Shown one piece after another: positions 1-12,700 of a stretch of DNA of 64,000 bases. Position 1 is the stretch's first letter; each line of letters opens with the position of its first letter. Below the pieces are notes generated by a model, which saw only the letters and a program-made list of their open reading frames with translations, had not been told where the DNA came from and did no database searches. Source of the stretch: Sinonovacula constricta (lineage: Eukaryota; Mollusca; Bivalvia; Cardiida; Solecurtidae); the NCBI GenBank assembly GCA_007844125.1, contig CM017561.1, positions 24,109,323 through 24,173,322 of the forward strand, in the 5' to 3' direction. Position numbers and translations under genes: made by a program.

Positions 1-666
1 TGATCTTATTCAGGTATCTACACATGGAAGATAAAGGGCAATGGCTGAACAGTTAGAGTTTAATTCTTCTGCCCTTCATTAAATGGGTTAAAGTCACCAT
101 AAAGGTTAGAACTTTTTAATGTAGAGAGGTCTTCCAGTTGATCTGCAGTGTATCTGTTGTACTATCCAGATGTTAGCTTTGAGGTCTTTCTCCAGCAATA
201 ATAGCTAGACATTGCCAATCTGACAATATTTGTGCCTGTTTTTACTCAAAACCAAATTTAAATATATCATTTGGTATTATTTTGATCAGTGAAGAACTTG
301 CTGACAAAAAAAAAAATGTTTTTCATTCATTAAGACCTTTTATTTGATAGATGTACTAACTACTTTGGCCAGTTCTCCTGTTCAGTGTACACTTAAAAGT
401 TGATGATGGTGAATAAGAAAACAACTAAAGAGTAAAATGAAATAAGAATATAATAGCTATATTAGATGACCTGACACCTAATTTTAGGACACTTTGTTTA
501 TGGAGATGCCTCAGATAAATGTTTCTTTTCTGGTTCAGTGCTGTATGTCAGTACATCAAATAGATTTCTGTTTAGTCCAATTTTCCAATGCAAGTACTTG
601 TATATTTATGAATTTTTATTAAAGCAATGGGAGAATTTGCCATTAGTTTCTCTAACTCTTATTCAG
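1..666. other. intron sequence of gelsolin-like gene
   Basis: Non-coding sequence ahead of the first visible gelsolin-like exon. It holds a SINE-like fragment at about 120-235 (listed separately). Nothing else is recognised. Confidence 0.5.
120..235 (+). mobile_element. SINE family B tail fragment
   Basis: This stretch resembles the tails at 2831-2935, 12745-12955 and 21340-21510 (+) and 7437-7610 (-): a 'cttccag.tga.ctg' block, then 'cagatgtt', then a 'gaggtctt.ctcca' block, then 'gctagacattgc'. The head with the RNA polymerase III boxes is missing. It is a decayed, partial copy. Confidence 0.45.
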
Positions 667-753
667 GCCATGCAGTTCCTGACAGAACTGAAGAGTGAGC
701 GATCAGGACGTGCCAAGACTGAAGTTCTGGATGAGGCTGATACTGACCAAGAT
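667..753 (+). CDS. gelsolin-like gene, exon a
   Basis: Acceptor ag at 665-666, donor GTGAGT at 754. Encodes 29 residues starting [20 protein letters not shown], in phase 0 at both ends. Confidence 0.8.
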
Positions 754-3403
754 GTGAGTTACAGTATATCCCCTGCCCTACTGGTACACTGCGGTGATTG
801 TCATACACAAGACTGCCTGCAGTAACTTCCCTTGAATAGTCCTCTCCTACTACAATTATACATGGACCAGATGTATGGCTTTAATCTAGTTATTTGGAGT
901 TATATCCCCTGCCTTACTGATACACTGCGGTGATTATCACACACAAGACTGCCCGCAGTAACTTCCCTTGAATAGTCCTCTCCTACTACAATTATGCATG
1001 GACCAAATGTATGGTTTAAATCTAGTTATTTGGAGTTATATCCCCTGCCTTACTGATACACTGTGGTGATTATCACACACAAGACTGCCCGCAGTAACTT
1101 CCCTTGAATAGTCCTCTCCAACTACAATTATGCATGGAACAGATGTATTGTTTTAATAGTTTACTATTATTCAGTAGAGTTGCAAATAAAATTACAGAGT
1201 AGCAAATATATATTTATTTTTGTATGAAATAATATAAATCATAAATGTAATTTTACTATTATCAACATATTTATGAATTAATAAAAAAAATTCCAGGATG
1301 TCCTGAATAGTTTAAATTTAATTTTGCTAGAACCAATGAAGTTTCTCATACATAAAGTCAACTTTTAAGCATTTTATCTTAAAATACATGTAACATTTTC
1401 ATCCTAAAACATTTTACCAAAATACGATTTGCATATTACAGCACGAGTTTTACAAGAGTTTAACAGATGAAGATGAGGACGAGGATGTAACTCAGTTCGT
1501 TGCCAAGGATGCGGAGAAGGAACTGTACCGTTTGTCAGATGCCACTGGTAATCTGACCTTCAAACTGGAGAAGAAAGGGGAAGTCACATCTGCAGACTTT
1601 GATACCAAGGTTTGGCCACCTCTTATGGAGACCATGTTCATTACTCACCTTCTTATTATCACACATATCATCTGAAAACTAAGAAGTAAGAAATTATCAT
1701 CACACATACCAAGTGAAAACTATGAGGCAAGCTGATATCATCCACTTTTTATAGTTGACCATTGTAAGACTACAGCGACCTATTCTACTTAAATGTACCA
1801 CAGCTTAAGTCTCTGTTGTTTTGTTGGAGATTTTGTAACGCTTCGGTCAAATTTAAATCATAATTTAATCGAAAATGAAAAGATTGCAAAAAAAAATTCA
1901 CATCTTTCTTGTTATCATACCCTTTGGATAGTCCAGTTTGATAGTTTAAGGTGGAATATAGTGAGAAATATGGCTTTTAAGTCACTATAGATATCATACT
2001 GTCATTCATTTCGTATAATTAAGTGAGCTATCCTGTTAAATAATTTGTAGATAATTGACATGCCCTACTTGATAATCATTATTTGTTACACATTTTGTTG
2101 TAAATCATTGACCATAAAGCTAATCATAGTCAAACTCTTGTAGCTCACAGGGGCGGATCCAGAGGGGGGCCGAAGGGGCCGCGGCCCCCCTATTTTTCGA
2201 CGACCAACAAAAAAAGAGTGTTAATTTATAAGGAAATTATGCCCCACAGATGCTTGGAAATCGCATCTCAGCGCATCTAGAATTCAAAATTTTCTGGGGG
2301 AGCCCCCTCCAGACCCCCCATCGCTGATTTCGCGCCTGCGGCGTGATCAGCTCTGGCCTGCGGCCGGATGTTACTCCCTCGGCCCCCTCCTATTCTGAAA
2401 TCCTGGATCCGCCCCTGGCTCAAACACCAGAGCTGTAAATTAACAGATTGTTAACTTTGGTCCATTTACTGGTGGTCACATTTTTCACCGCTTGATACGT
2501 GTGTCAGTAGTTTAAGTGTGTACTTTTAAACTGCTGATGTTAAGTCATGATCAACAGTTGTAATAACTGCTAATAAATTAATTATTTACTTTCTTTTTTT
2601 ATTTCTTTTCTATACTTGTTAAAAATATCATCAACAATTGATCTCTTTGGACCAAATACAAACCAAAGCTTTGTAAAATTGTTTATAATTTGGTAGCAAC
2701 AGTAATAAAAGTACTTGTACCGAAGAACTGTATGTTTAAGTTGTTCGAAAAACATCATGCCCATATTGTCTGTTGTAGCTTTCAGCAGCTCCCATGGCCT
2801 TTGTAGAATCAAGAACTTGTAACTCCTATCACTGTGTGGGTTTGAGTCCAAGTCACTTAATATGAGGTTTTCCAGCTGACTTGTGATGCATTGGTGGTTC
2901 TGCCCAGACAAGTGTTTAGGGTCTTTCTTCTCTGAACAACTCTATATAAACCTAATTATGTTGAGGCAATGTATTTACAAAACAATAAAAAGCATGTCCT
3001 TTAAAAATAATTATTCAAATACAAAAAAAAAGAAACAAAAAGGACAACAGCTGACAAACTGACTTGAAAAAAGTCTATTTCTCTCCCTCAGACTCCCGGC
3101 TTGCTCAAACTCAGAGTGTGCCTATAAGCTTATACCCCATGCAATTGGTTTGTACATTCATTATTCCCTTGGATGTGAATTATTTTCTTGCAGTGAGTAA
3201 ACATTGCTTTGCTCTTTTTCAGGATGTATTCATATTGGATACCAAGTCGGAACTGTTTGTCTGGATTGGCAAGGGCACAAGCATGACGGAGAAGAAAAAT
3301 GCTATGAGTTACGCACATGTTAGTATCCCATCCCGATGTTGGCTACCGGTCAATGTTATGTTTTAATATCAACTTATTTATGAGCATTTGCATGAATGGT
3401 ATA

Positions 3404-3485
<82 letters not shown>

Positions 3486-3835
3486 CATATATCAAGTGCA
3501 CAGTCTCTTAGAAAAAGAAAGCTCTTTAAACTGTATTCTTGATAGAACATGATTTTAATACCCATTTTCAATGTTAGAACATTAAAACTAAGAAAAGTAA
3601 TTTAGTTCAGAATGACTGCAGCCTATTGATTTAATGCAAGCAATTATTATGTATGGCCCTTTACGTAATTAAGCTTGGTAAATGTTCAAGAGCCAGGGGA
3701 CTTTTTCTTAGATTTCTTTTGTGCTTTTATTTTCAGTCCTTTTTGATGAAGACAGATCATCCACTTGTGTCCGTCTCATGCCTGAATGAGGGCGGACGCA
3801 GGGTGCAAGCTTTTGAAACTGCTTTGGCTGCGTGA
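667..3835 (+). CDS. gelsolin/severin-like actin-binding protein, C-terminal part
   Basis: Four exons (667-753, 1442-1609, 3223-3318, 3737-3835) join in phase 0 and encode the last 149 residues of a gelsolin-repeat protein; upstream exons lie outside the window. Family knowledge: gelsolin, severin and CapG proteins sever or cap actin filaments in response to calcium and act in the cytoplasm. Seen: an acidic linker ([18 protein letters not shown]), the core signature [19 protein letters not shown] typical of a gelsolin repeat, then a helix ([19 protein letters not shown]) and the ending [14 protein letters not shown]. This looks like the last repeat of a short, three-repeat (severin or molluscan gelsolin-like) protein, because no villin headpiece follows and the stop comes directly after the repeat. 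Whether it is a three- or six-repeat protein cannot be told from here. The neighbour ARL8 is convergent and unrelated. Confidence 0.85.
765..1150. repeat. 136-bp tandem repeat, about 2.8 copies
   Basis: The block starting 'tatatcccctgcc' recurs at 765, 901 and 1037, a 136-bp spacing, with few differences between copies. It begins 11 bases after the exon 667-753 donor, and the repeat unit itself carries a 'gagtta' like that at the donor, so the first copy overlaps the intron start. Confidence 0.85.
1442..1609 (+). CDS. gelsolin-like gene, exon b
   Basis: Acceptor tattacag before 1442 and donor GTTTGG at 1610. Encodes 56 residues including the acidic linker and [20 protein letters not shown], the start of the last gelsolin repeat. 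Phase 0 at both ends. The donor is weak. Confidence 0.8.
2148..2417. mobile_element. 270-bp MITE with CAGGGGCGGATCCAG termini
   Basis: The left end reads CAGGGGCGGATCCAG and the right end CTGGATCCGCCCCTG, a perfect 15-bp terminal inverted repeat. The flanks share GCTCA on both sides (2143-2147 and 2418-2422), a candidate 5-bp target duplication. There is no coding capacity. The interior is GC-rich, unlike the surrounding intron. A single end-like piece (gaggcggatccagaaaagc) also occurs near 27342. CAGGG-type ends are seen in some hAT elements, but hAT usually makes 8-bp duplications, so the superfamily is left open. Confidence 0.8.
2831..2935 (+). mobile_element. SINE family B partial copy
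   Basis: Contains a B-box-like 'gggtttgagtccaag' followed by the family tail 'ccagctgacttgtg...gcccagaca...ggtctttcttc'. It matches the copies at 12745-12955 and 21340-21510. Confidence 0.45.
3223..3318 (+). CDS. gelsolin-like gene, exon c
   Basis: Acceptor ctctttttcag before 3223, donor GTTAGT at 3319. Encodes 32 residues, [20 protein letters not shown] and the start of the following helix. This is the most diagnostic gelsolin-repeat exon. Confidence 0.85.
3408..3479. repeat. (TA)n microsatellite
   Basis: About 36 uninterrupted TA dinucleotides inside the last intron of the gelsolin-like gene. Confidence 0.95.
3737..3835 (+). CDS. gelsolin-like gene, terminal coding exon
   Basis: Acceptor ttttattttcag before 3737; reads [20 protein letters not shown] and on to a tga stop at 3833-3835. 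The 3' untranslated region follows. Confidence 0.82.
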   Translation, partial: SFLMKTDHPLVSVSCLNEGGRRVQAFETALAA

Positions 3836-4128
3836 AAAGAAAACCAATTGGTTGACCAGTGGAGGGATCTTAATGTAGAGATATATCTACAACCTTTGTG
3901 GACTACACAAATACGGCAGCTGTAGCTGTTTACTTGATGTTGTTTTTATGTGCTGTAGAATCAAAACCACATATGTACTATAACTGTGAAAGACATAATT
4001 TCATTTATCTTCAATTATGTGGAAATTATATATTTCTTTTCTAGTTCTTTTTTTGTGTGTTCTTTATTACTCTTTAAATTATCACAAAAATGAAACTGGT
4101 TTGAATTTTGAACAAATATATTTGAACA

Positions 4129-4134
4129 AATAAA
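4129..4134 (+). terminator. candidate polyadenylation signal
   Basis: First AATAAA after the gelsolin-like stop, about 295 bases downstream, within an AT-rich stretch. Further AATAAA hexamers follow near 4750, so the site used is uncertain. Confidence 0.4.
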
Positions 4135-4822
4135 TTTTTTACAAAACATGAAACTTTAATCTATATCCATTTGGAATGAATCTTTGAGTGGGATATTTCT
4201 GTTACATTTTTTGAGTATCTTTGTTACTTATACATTTAATTCTTACTATGTTTTTTACCAGATTATATTATCCAGATTATACTTAGAAAAGCTTAGTGAC
4301 CTACATTGAAAAGTCATTGGTCATAATCCAATACCGTGTAAACCTTTTTTTTATACCGGTATTTACCTGGCTATATCACAAAGTGCTATTGATCTATATT
4401 TCCTGTTGTTTTCTTTACTTACAGATTCATCTTTATTCTAGTAATATCTTTATTCTAGTAATAAAAGTTTCACTTAATGTATTTTGTTGTTGTACTTTCA
4501 CCAGTAAGAAGAAAATTTATTATCTTAATTAGGACTGTAAACTTGCTTTCACCTGTTTTCATTATTCACATTTTTAACCTGATAGATTTTTATTTCTACT
4601 CACGTATTTTAGTTTTAACCTGATAATATTATATTGTCGTTAAACTTCAATGTATTTGGCGCCGTATGACCTATTAAGTGTCGGTGCTGTAAATCCCAAA
4701 ATACAAATACAAAATTGCTTTCAAAATTTATCACATAAACATTCACTTTTTGAATAAAATTTAAGTTAACTTTACCTGTTATTTAATATTAAGTAAGCAT
4801 AATAAATAAATACAACCGTCGT

Positions 4823-5215
4823 ACCAGACCTGGTAGGTAGAGTGCCGGAACTTGGCACTTGAGGTTGCAGGTGTGATCCATAAGAGACCGACATCTGAAC
4901 ATGGTTAAGCTTCTGTTGCTAAGGCTCCTAGTTGGGCGGCACCATTACTGGGTGTGGGTTTATATAAACGGTTCCCTATGTACAAAGGGTGATGAAAAAA
5001 TCAGGGACAATTTACAATTAAAATTAAAACCATGTTTTCTGTTCTAAAAAAACGGTAGTGGTACAGCTCCCTTGCTAACACTCAGAATATATATAAGGGT
5101 AGTTCCACGACTGGTTGACCTGGTGTCAGGATAATGTGACTGGGTGTGGTATCATGGCATGCTATACACAGTAAAGGCAGTACTATATCTGCTTCAAGTG
5201 TTATATAAAATGCAA
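4823..5215 (+). mobile_element. decayed tRNA-derived SINE, family A
   Basis: The head 'gacctggtaggtagagtgcc' resembles the A-box region of the better copy at 29281. The body 'ggtagtggtacagctccc', 'agggtagttccacgactggt' and 'gataatgtgactgggtgtgg' matches the copies at 9908-10205, 29279-29580 and 43800-44050. An insertion of about 120 bases separates head from body. Confidence 0.65.
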
Positions 5216-7436
5216 AGCAGAAAAACAAATATTATTATTGTAAGTTTCTTTGGAACAGAACTCAGAATGATGCTTCTGTTTAAAACTTGTAAATTTCTTT
5301 TAATATCAAACCACCAACTGTATCACTGTCCTATCCAAATTGTCAATTTGATGTGAATATGCTGTAAAATAATTTCACATAATTTTCTCTCCAGTACTGA
5401 CATAAAGCTGTGACATATCATATGTAACTTATTACATAAACTCATGTGCATCACAGCGCATGTTGTTGCTTTTGTATTCATATGCCTTGTGCGTATTCTT
5501 GCATGAATGTTAGTTTGCCTTAATATATTTGTTTTTTTTCTGCATAAATCTACAAGTCTACGCAGATGATAGGTGCCAAGGAATTTACCGAAAAGTAGAA
5601 GCTTTAGTGCCAGACAGATAACTAGCCGCATTTGTAAATTGCCTAAGAATCTGTAACTAACACAATAAATCATTATCTAACATGGAAGTGAAGAAAAAAA
5701 ACAAAGTGGCCAATAAACCTGTAAGAGACTTTAATCAACACATGACAATGAACTTAAGTTACGCTTAAAACAAAAACACAAGCCATGGAATGCTAGCTGG
5801 CTTTAAACTCATTATTATCAAACAACCACAATTAAGACAAAGGCAAATGAATTACAAGAGGAAGTTAACAGAAGATTACACAAAATACACATATGGTACA
5901 ATTTTTTACTTGCAGGTGTTTTCCTTGTTAAGTATTTCCCTTTCATTAAATGCCTTAAGTTTGTAAATATATATCTGGAATAGCAAATGCATTCAATATG
6001 TTAATTAAAGGGTTTTAATTGGCAGTGTAACATTTTCATAAGGGTTTGGTATGAATGGAAGAAACTATCTTCTACAGGGCTTTTCTGTGTTACGTTCCGA
6101 ACTTGCCACTGTGCAAAGTTGTGTAAAATCAATGGTATTGGAAAGGTACGGGCCCTCAAATGATTATTGTCATTTACAGGATAGCGAAAGAACATTTTAT
6201 ACGGAGTTCACATTTGAATTGTTATCGTTTCTTTATTAATATTGTTACAGATCCACTATTTGCTGTTAATTGTCAATATTGATGAAATTTTCATTAACTT
6301 TTCTAAAAATATCCAGTGTATGTCATGTCAGTTGTTTTTTTAACACCTTTGCCATCGTTAATTTTCAATGATGTTTCCTGTAATTTCTTAATCAAATTTT
6401 TTTACCTAAATACCTTCATGTAACCCAACTGATGTTTTAAAGCATGGTTAGAAGAAACAAAAGGAAAATACATCTTGGGATTCCCCTTGCATTTTCCAGG
6501 CATGTCATGCTTAACAAGAATTTCCCTTGCAGTGCCGAGTCATGGCTTGGGTATTAACACTCTGTTGCATCAATTTTGCCGTAACATTGCAATCTAGCCC
6601 ATTCATCCATAACATAAATATATAAACTGAGTATTGACAACATTAAACATCTATAAGTAGATTTATATAAAGTTATATAGTTATACACAAAAAGTAAACA
6701 CGACTATCATTATATTCTGTTTGCTTCAGAAAAATCTAAACATTATTTAAATATTAACAAAACTATAAAAAAAATTAAATAATGACTATTTTAGCTAGCC
6801 ATTTTTGACAGTCTCATGAATATTTATATTATGAAAAAAATCAAGACTAGAAATATGAGGTTGAAATTCGATAATATTAAAAAAAATCCAAATTGTCACC
6901 TAAGTCATCACTGACCATTATGTTCATTCAAAGCAAATCAAGTTTACAGTCAATACAGTTTATTGTAGTATTCTTAAGACCAAATTAAAATAAATAAGAA
7001 AAATGTTGTCCAAGTAGTTTGTGTTTCAATGATAGTGTGAAAAAAACAACAAAAAACTGAAATAGAATGAAGTAAAAATAGTTTTAGATGACATTGCTTA
7101 CTAAAGATAAGGGGAAGGAAATAAAACAAATAAACAACATTTACAAGTTATAATTATAAGCAGGTATCAACTTTATCTCTCTTGATACAAGCAGTAAAAG
7201 ATTATATACTACCTATATAATAATAACATCATTAGAAAAATACACTGTTTTTGTAACATGGGTCATAGCATTTGTATCCAAACTTTTGTCAACTTTTGCT
7301 TATTTGCAGCTACTGGTACTTAACATATTTTTCAAATGTGAAGATCTAACCTGATGTTCTCCTGTACTTCAAACAAAAAAGATAAGTAAAGTCATTCAAA
7401 AGTTTTTCATCTATATTTTGTTTTGACATACTTTGC

Positions 7437-7610
7437 TGCGACCAATTCTGATCATTGTAGTGATGTCCAGCTTTTTAGGTGGAGGAAGACCCCAGACAAA
7501 TGTCTGGGTAGAATCACTAGTGCACCACAGGTCAGCTGGAAGACCTTCCCAAATTAAGTCCTTCGTCTGAACAGGACTCCCACTTATGAAGTGAGAAGCT
7601 AAGCAGTCAG
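7437..7610 (-). mobile_element. SINE family B, reverse copy
   Basis: Read on the minus strand it matches the copy at 12745-12955: 'cctctgactgcttagcttctc', a 'gggagtcctgttc' B-box position, 'ggtcttccagctgacctgtgg', 'acccagacatttgtc' and 'ggtcttcctccacct'. It is diverged. Confidence 0.6.
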
Positions 7611-8993
7611 AGGAATTACAAGCCAGTGACTCTAATTTATCATTCAAAACACAGCAGTTAAAACAATACTGTATCACTACTGACAGCATGCTGTTCTTTT
7701 TTACAACAAGGCTAAGGAGTTAAGATTTTACATCTTACATTTGTAAATGGGAACAAAAGCAGAAAAAGAATTTTCTAATACTTTCGCTATATTTGTTTAT
7801 AAACCAAAATTAAATTCTTTCTTAACTTCTAAAAAAGGAAAAAAAACTGCAAAAAAGCATAGTTCCTGATAAAAAAAGATCCCAGCAGAAGCCGACTGAT
7901 ATTGATCAACATAAATTGTCCATTAATTTCTGCTAGCAAAATTCCAGTTACATACATACAACAGTGATTTTTATCTACTCTTTCTTGTAGAATTTGAAAC
8001 CTTATAATGTACTGAAAACAGTATGAAAACAGTAGTTCTTTTTAACAGTATTTTGCTGCTTATTTCAAAATCCTTCATTCATATCCTGCTTGTTTTCTCT
8101 TTTATCCATAAACAATAAATTTGGTACAGTAAAACACATGAACAAGAAACAAGTCTATGTGACATTTTTATAACATTGCACAAAATATGCCGCTGTGTAT
8201 TGATGTATTGTGTTCAAAGACTTTCTGAACGCATAAGCATAACAAGATAAGTTAAATAAGAAAGAAAAATGGCAACACGATTAACACCTACCATTATTAG
8301 GCTATGGTTGTTCATTAATGCATAAACATATTTACATTTCATTCATTCTTTCATTGAATATTTACAGGTAACTGTCACTCAATCAAAACGTATACACGAA
8401 AAATCTGTGCAAAATATACACATTAAACCGTCAATGAACAATGAAGGTCTTCATATGAAATCTGTAATAAGGACCATCCAATTTATATTAAAAGCTTTCA
8501 ACAATAAAGCTTAAAACAAATAATTTATGAGCTATCTTGGATCAAATTTAACTCTATCATTAAGAAGAAGAAAAGCTAGAAACAATGACAGGTTCTTTGT
8601 TGATTTAATTTCTAGTCAAAGATTAGTTATTTTGATAAGAAATTCTCAAAGTAATTCTACATAGTAATAAAATCCTTTGCCGCAAGAAAAAAAGGGTATC
8701 ATCATCGCTAAATAAAAAACAAGACAGTTTTTTCTGTATGGGTAAAAAAAAACTTTACAAATATAACAAGAAAAAAAAATATGAAAAATATATATTAATA
8801 AATCTTTTTTTCTGCAGGAAACATTCCTAATACTCTGAAGACAAAATCACCAGTTCTACTTTCGTAACTGATCCTTGCTGTATCTTAGAACCCATGGTCT
8901 GGTAAACAGGTGTATATACTAGTGGTGAAACAATTTAAATTAATCAGTAATCCATTCAAATTCTATCCCATATTGATCAATTATAGAAACCTT

Positions 8994-8999
8994 TTTATT
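8994..8999 (-). terminator. candidate ARL8 polyadenylation signal
   Basis: AATAAA on the minus strand (TTTATT on plus), about 680 bases after the ARL8 stop. An ATTAAA variant lies closer, at 9509-9514. Neither can be chosen without transcripts. Confidence 0.25.
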
Positions 9000-9675
9000 T
9001 TACTTAATATGTTACTTTGAAACAATTATGGTCACATTTACAAAATCCTGCTGTTATTGGAAGAGTATTAACCCAAAAATATGCACAGATAGAACCATGT
9101 GTGCACAGCATGAAAGTTTTCACTCTGATGAGACTTAAACACATGCCATAAAGGGTTTAAGTTAAAAGTAGGTGATAAACATTTCAGCCATATTTGCTTC
9201 TATTGAAAATACAAGACTTTTCTGGTAGCAGCATTCAGCTGGGTTAATTCCAATCACTGTTTAAGTTCCCTACAGCTTATACAGGCTCAAGGTTTAAAAT
9301 AAAAATTTGTTTTTAGGAATATTCTGTGTCAGTCCCATATTACTCACGATCCCAGCAACATCAAAATACCCAGGTTCAAATGAAGTCCATAGTTTAGCGA
9401 AAGAAAATATGCATGAACTTAAATAAATAACAATTCAAAAAACTATCTACTGGCATCTAACCCATATTGTTTTTTTATGATGTATTTATCTGCAGATTAT
9501 TATAAAAATTTAATAATCTTTTCAACAACATGCTGATGATAGTAAAAGTCCAAACTGACACCCAGCACTAGTATATACCACAGACCCATATCCATGTATA
9601 TAACCTGCCAACACAAGGCCTCTGGTATCTGTCTATTGCTGGTAGATGATGTATGATCTAATACACTCCAGTCCT

Positions 9676-9719
9676 TTAATGTCCCTTGGAGTGCTGTATC
9701 AGCCACTGTAAGGTAATAT
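9676..9719 (-). CDS. ARL8 exon 6 (terminal)
   Basis: Acceptor tttctacag before 9719. Encodes [14 protein letters not shown] then taa at 9678-9676. A longer open frame in another phase (9706-9500) is a shadow. Confidence 0.9.
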
Positions 9720-12700
9720 CTGTAGAAATAAAAAAATAAAGAAAAAAGTTAATATTAGGATACATAACATCGGTCCATGTTGTCAGTTACTGTTTCTATA
9801 GGCTCACAAGCTATCTTTAATGGAGATTCTTAATTGCAAATTGCACCAATACAGCTGATGGCTGAACAATGTGTGCTAAGTATTTTTCTGCTGATATTTG
9901 TTTATTGGGTTCATCGTCCCACCAACAGTATTTCAGTTATCTGAAGACGGTGTCCACTTGAAGCAGTTATAGTGCTGCCTTCACTGTGTATAGCATAGGG
10001 AGCACCTGGCAAGATACCACACCCAGTCACATTATCCTGATACCGGGCCAACCAGTCGTGGAACTACCCTTATATTTGCTTGAGCGTTAGCAAGGGAGCT
10101 ATACCACTACCATTTTTAACGACTTAAGTATGTCGCGGCCCGGGATCGAACCTGGGGCCTCCTGTACCTGGAGCGGACGCTCTAACGATTGTGCTACCAG
10201 GTCCGGTTTTTCTGCTGATATAAAATATGTTTTAGTTACTATTTACTATCTGCAACCCTACTGATATAAAGCTATTAATTTTGAGCTCATAAATGTGGCT
10301 ATTTGAAGTTGTTCTTTAGGGTCTGACATGCTCTGTGCTGTGTTTACTTGACACGCTGGAGGTTGCATTTAGGATTTTTTAAGATTGAGAGTATGAGTGT
10401 GAAACTGCCAATTTCTGATTGGTTAAAATTGGCTGGTTTGGAACAGTGTATGGATGGTCAATGTGGGCGATTCATTCCCTCTGGCAAATCAACAAGGGGT
10501 TTGGGGTAGAGATGTTCGTTTAATAAAATAAAAACTAAAGAAGAGAAAGAAGAGTGCTGGTAGGTATGGCTTTCTTATACTGTAAATCTCTACTAAGGAT
10601 GCCTATGTGACGTTGGAGAAAAATAAAATAGGCATTGTCCCACAGACCAGAAAGAAAAAGCACAATTTAAAAGAACTGGTAAATAACTGCTTTCATGTCC
10701 GTACACCAGCAAGATCTACTTCTTGTAGTTCTATATGTAAAATATGAAAGACAGTTTTAGTTATCTACATCTTAGGTCCTTTTGGAAGATATATTGTCAT
10801 TTATATTGTTATATTGCTATTTATTTATTTTCATAAACATGCTTATGCAAAATTTACTGATTACACATATATTTCAATAAAATATGACTATGTGTTGTTA
10901 AGGTGTGCATCAGCCTTAATAACTAAAAAATAAACCTTTAAAATATTACTTCAGTAGGTATCTACCAGCAGACTCTATCACAAGGGGGGTAACACAAGGT
11001 AACTTTAAATTAAAACTAAGAGTATTGCCCCCTGACATAGGAAACAAGAGAATTTGTCAGTGGTGATCGTTCTCATACTCATATTTTTTCCGCTATTTAT
11101 TTCGATTCAACAGCTGTATTAAAACTTCATCAGATGCTTTTTTGACACAAAATATTTTGTCTTTAAAAGAAATTTAGCAATAAAATAATATTAAAAAATT
11201 TCAACATACCTATATTTTCTTTTTCCTTACATGATATAGAATAACAGCATATTTCTCTGTCTTGAATAGAAGATAAATTCCTGAAAATAAAACAAACAAA
11301 AAAACCCAATGTTATCAGACATTACTGCTTCAAATAAGAAATAAGAAATCAGAGGGCCATGATGGCCCTTAATCGCTCACCTGAAGGCACAGACTTTTAG
11401 TAGGCTTATATCTGGCATTAAATAAGTCAAGAGTTATTAACTTGTGATAACATTTTCCAGGATTTTAGCTAGTGGCCTTCTTTTTGACCCCACATGATAC
11501 TATAATTAACTAATCAATTTTTTTATTCAAACAATTGAATATTCTGGCCAAATTTTTTATACAAACATTTTGACCAAATTTGATGAAGATTGGGCCATAA
11601 ATATTTTCTCTAGTGTGTTCACAAGTGTTTTCTAAGATTTGACGAAGCCACCTACTTTTTGACCGCATGTGACCCAATTAAAAATTCATCTAAGATTTCA
11701 TGAAGGCATACAATCTAGATGAGTTGGTGAAGATTGGGCCTCTAGCATGTTAACATTTTTTCTAAAAATTGATCAAGTGACCTAGTTTTTGATTCCATGT
11801 GACCCAGTTATGAACTCACCCAAGATTTCTTGCAGGCAAATATTCTGGCCAAGTTTAGTGAAGATTGGGCCAAAAATTTGGTCACTAGTGTGTTCACAAA
11901 GGTTTTCTAGGATTTCACCTAGTGACCTACTTTTTGACCCAACGTGACGCAGTAATGAACTCATCAAAGATTTTATAAAAACAAACATTCTGACCAAGTT
12001 TGATGAAGATTGGGCCATAAATGTGGCCTCTAGTGTGTTCACAAGTGTTTTCAAAGATAGTGACCAACTTTTTGACCCTCATGACCCAGTTCAAAACATC
12101 TAAGATTTCATGCAGGCAAACATCCTTACCAAGTCTGGTAAAGACTGGGTCAAAAATGTGGCCTTTAGCATGTTCACAAGGTTTTCCTAAAATTTGACCT
12201 AACTTCCTACATTTTGACCCAACATGACCCAAAGACGAATTCCTTTAAGATTTCATGCAGATTAATATTCTCACCAAAGTTTGGTGAAGATTGGGCTAAA
12301 AATGTAGCATCTAGTGTGTTCTCAAGATTTTTCTAAAATCTGACATAGTGACCTACTTTTTTTACCCCACCTGGTCCAGTAATGAACTCATCAGATTTCA
12401 TTCAAAGATTTGACATAGTGACCTTCTTTTTGACCCTACGTGACCCAATATGGAACTGTTCAAAGATTTCTTGCAGACAAACATTCTAACCAAGTTTTGA
12501 TCAAGATAAAATAAAAACTATACCCTTTAGAGTCTTCAAAAGCAAATTGTTGATGCTGCACAATGGACATGGGGGTGTCAGGAATGATCACCTTGAGCAT
12601 GTTGTGCTCAGGTGAGCTAAATGTGCAGCAAAAAGTGTCTGTTATTTCTTAAAGGTCATATAAAATGGTTCAGTTTTTGTTTTACTCCTACACTTATAAA

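Larger units (their letters stand above)
1610..3222. other. intron of gelsolin-like gene
   Basis: 1.6-kb intron carrying the TIR element at 2148-2417 and a SINE-B-like tail at 2831-2935. Otherwise AT-rich with nothing recognised. Confidence 0.6.
4135..9500. other. intergenic region between two convergent genes
   Basis: The gelsolin-like gene (+) and ARL8 (-) end toward each other here. It contains a decayed SINE-A copy (4823-5215) and a SINE-B copy (7437-7610), and probably untranslated tails of both genes. Open frames are short and without recognisable similarity. The rest is AT-rich with nothing I can name. Confidence 0.5.

Noticed and set aside
11225..11230. gtaagg as the ARL8 exon 5 donor
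   Set aside because: It would delete the conserved KEKENI segment and break phase with the last exon; the GTATGT at 11209-11204 keeps both.
11782..12232. Minus-strand frames with repeated FVxLGQN-type text
   Set aside because: They lie in the internal tandem repeats of a transposon-like element.
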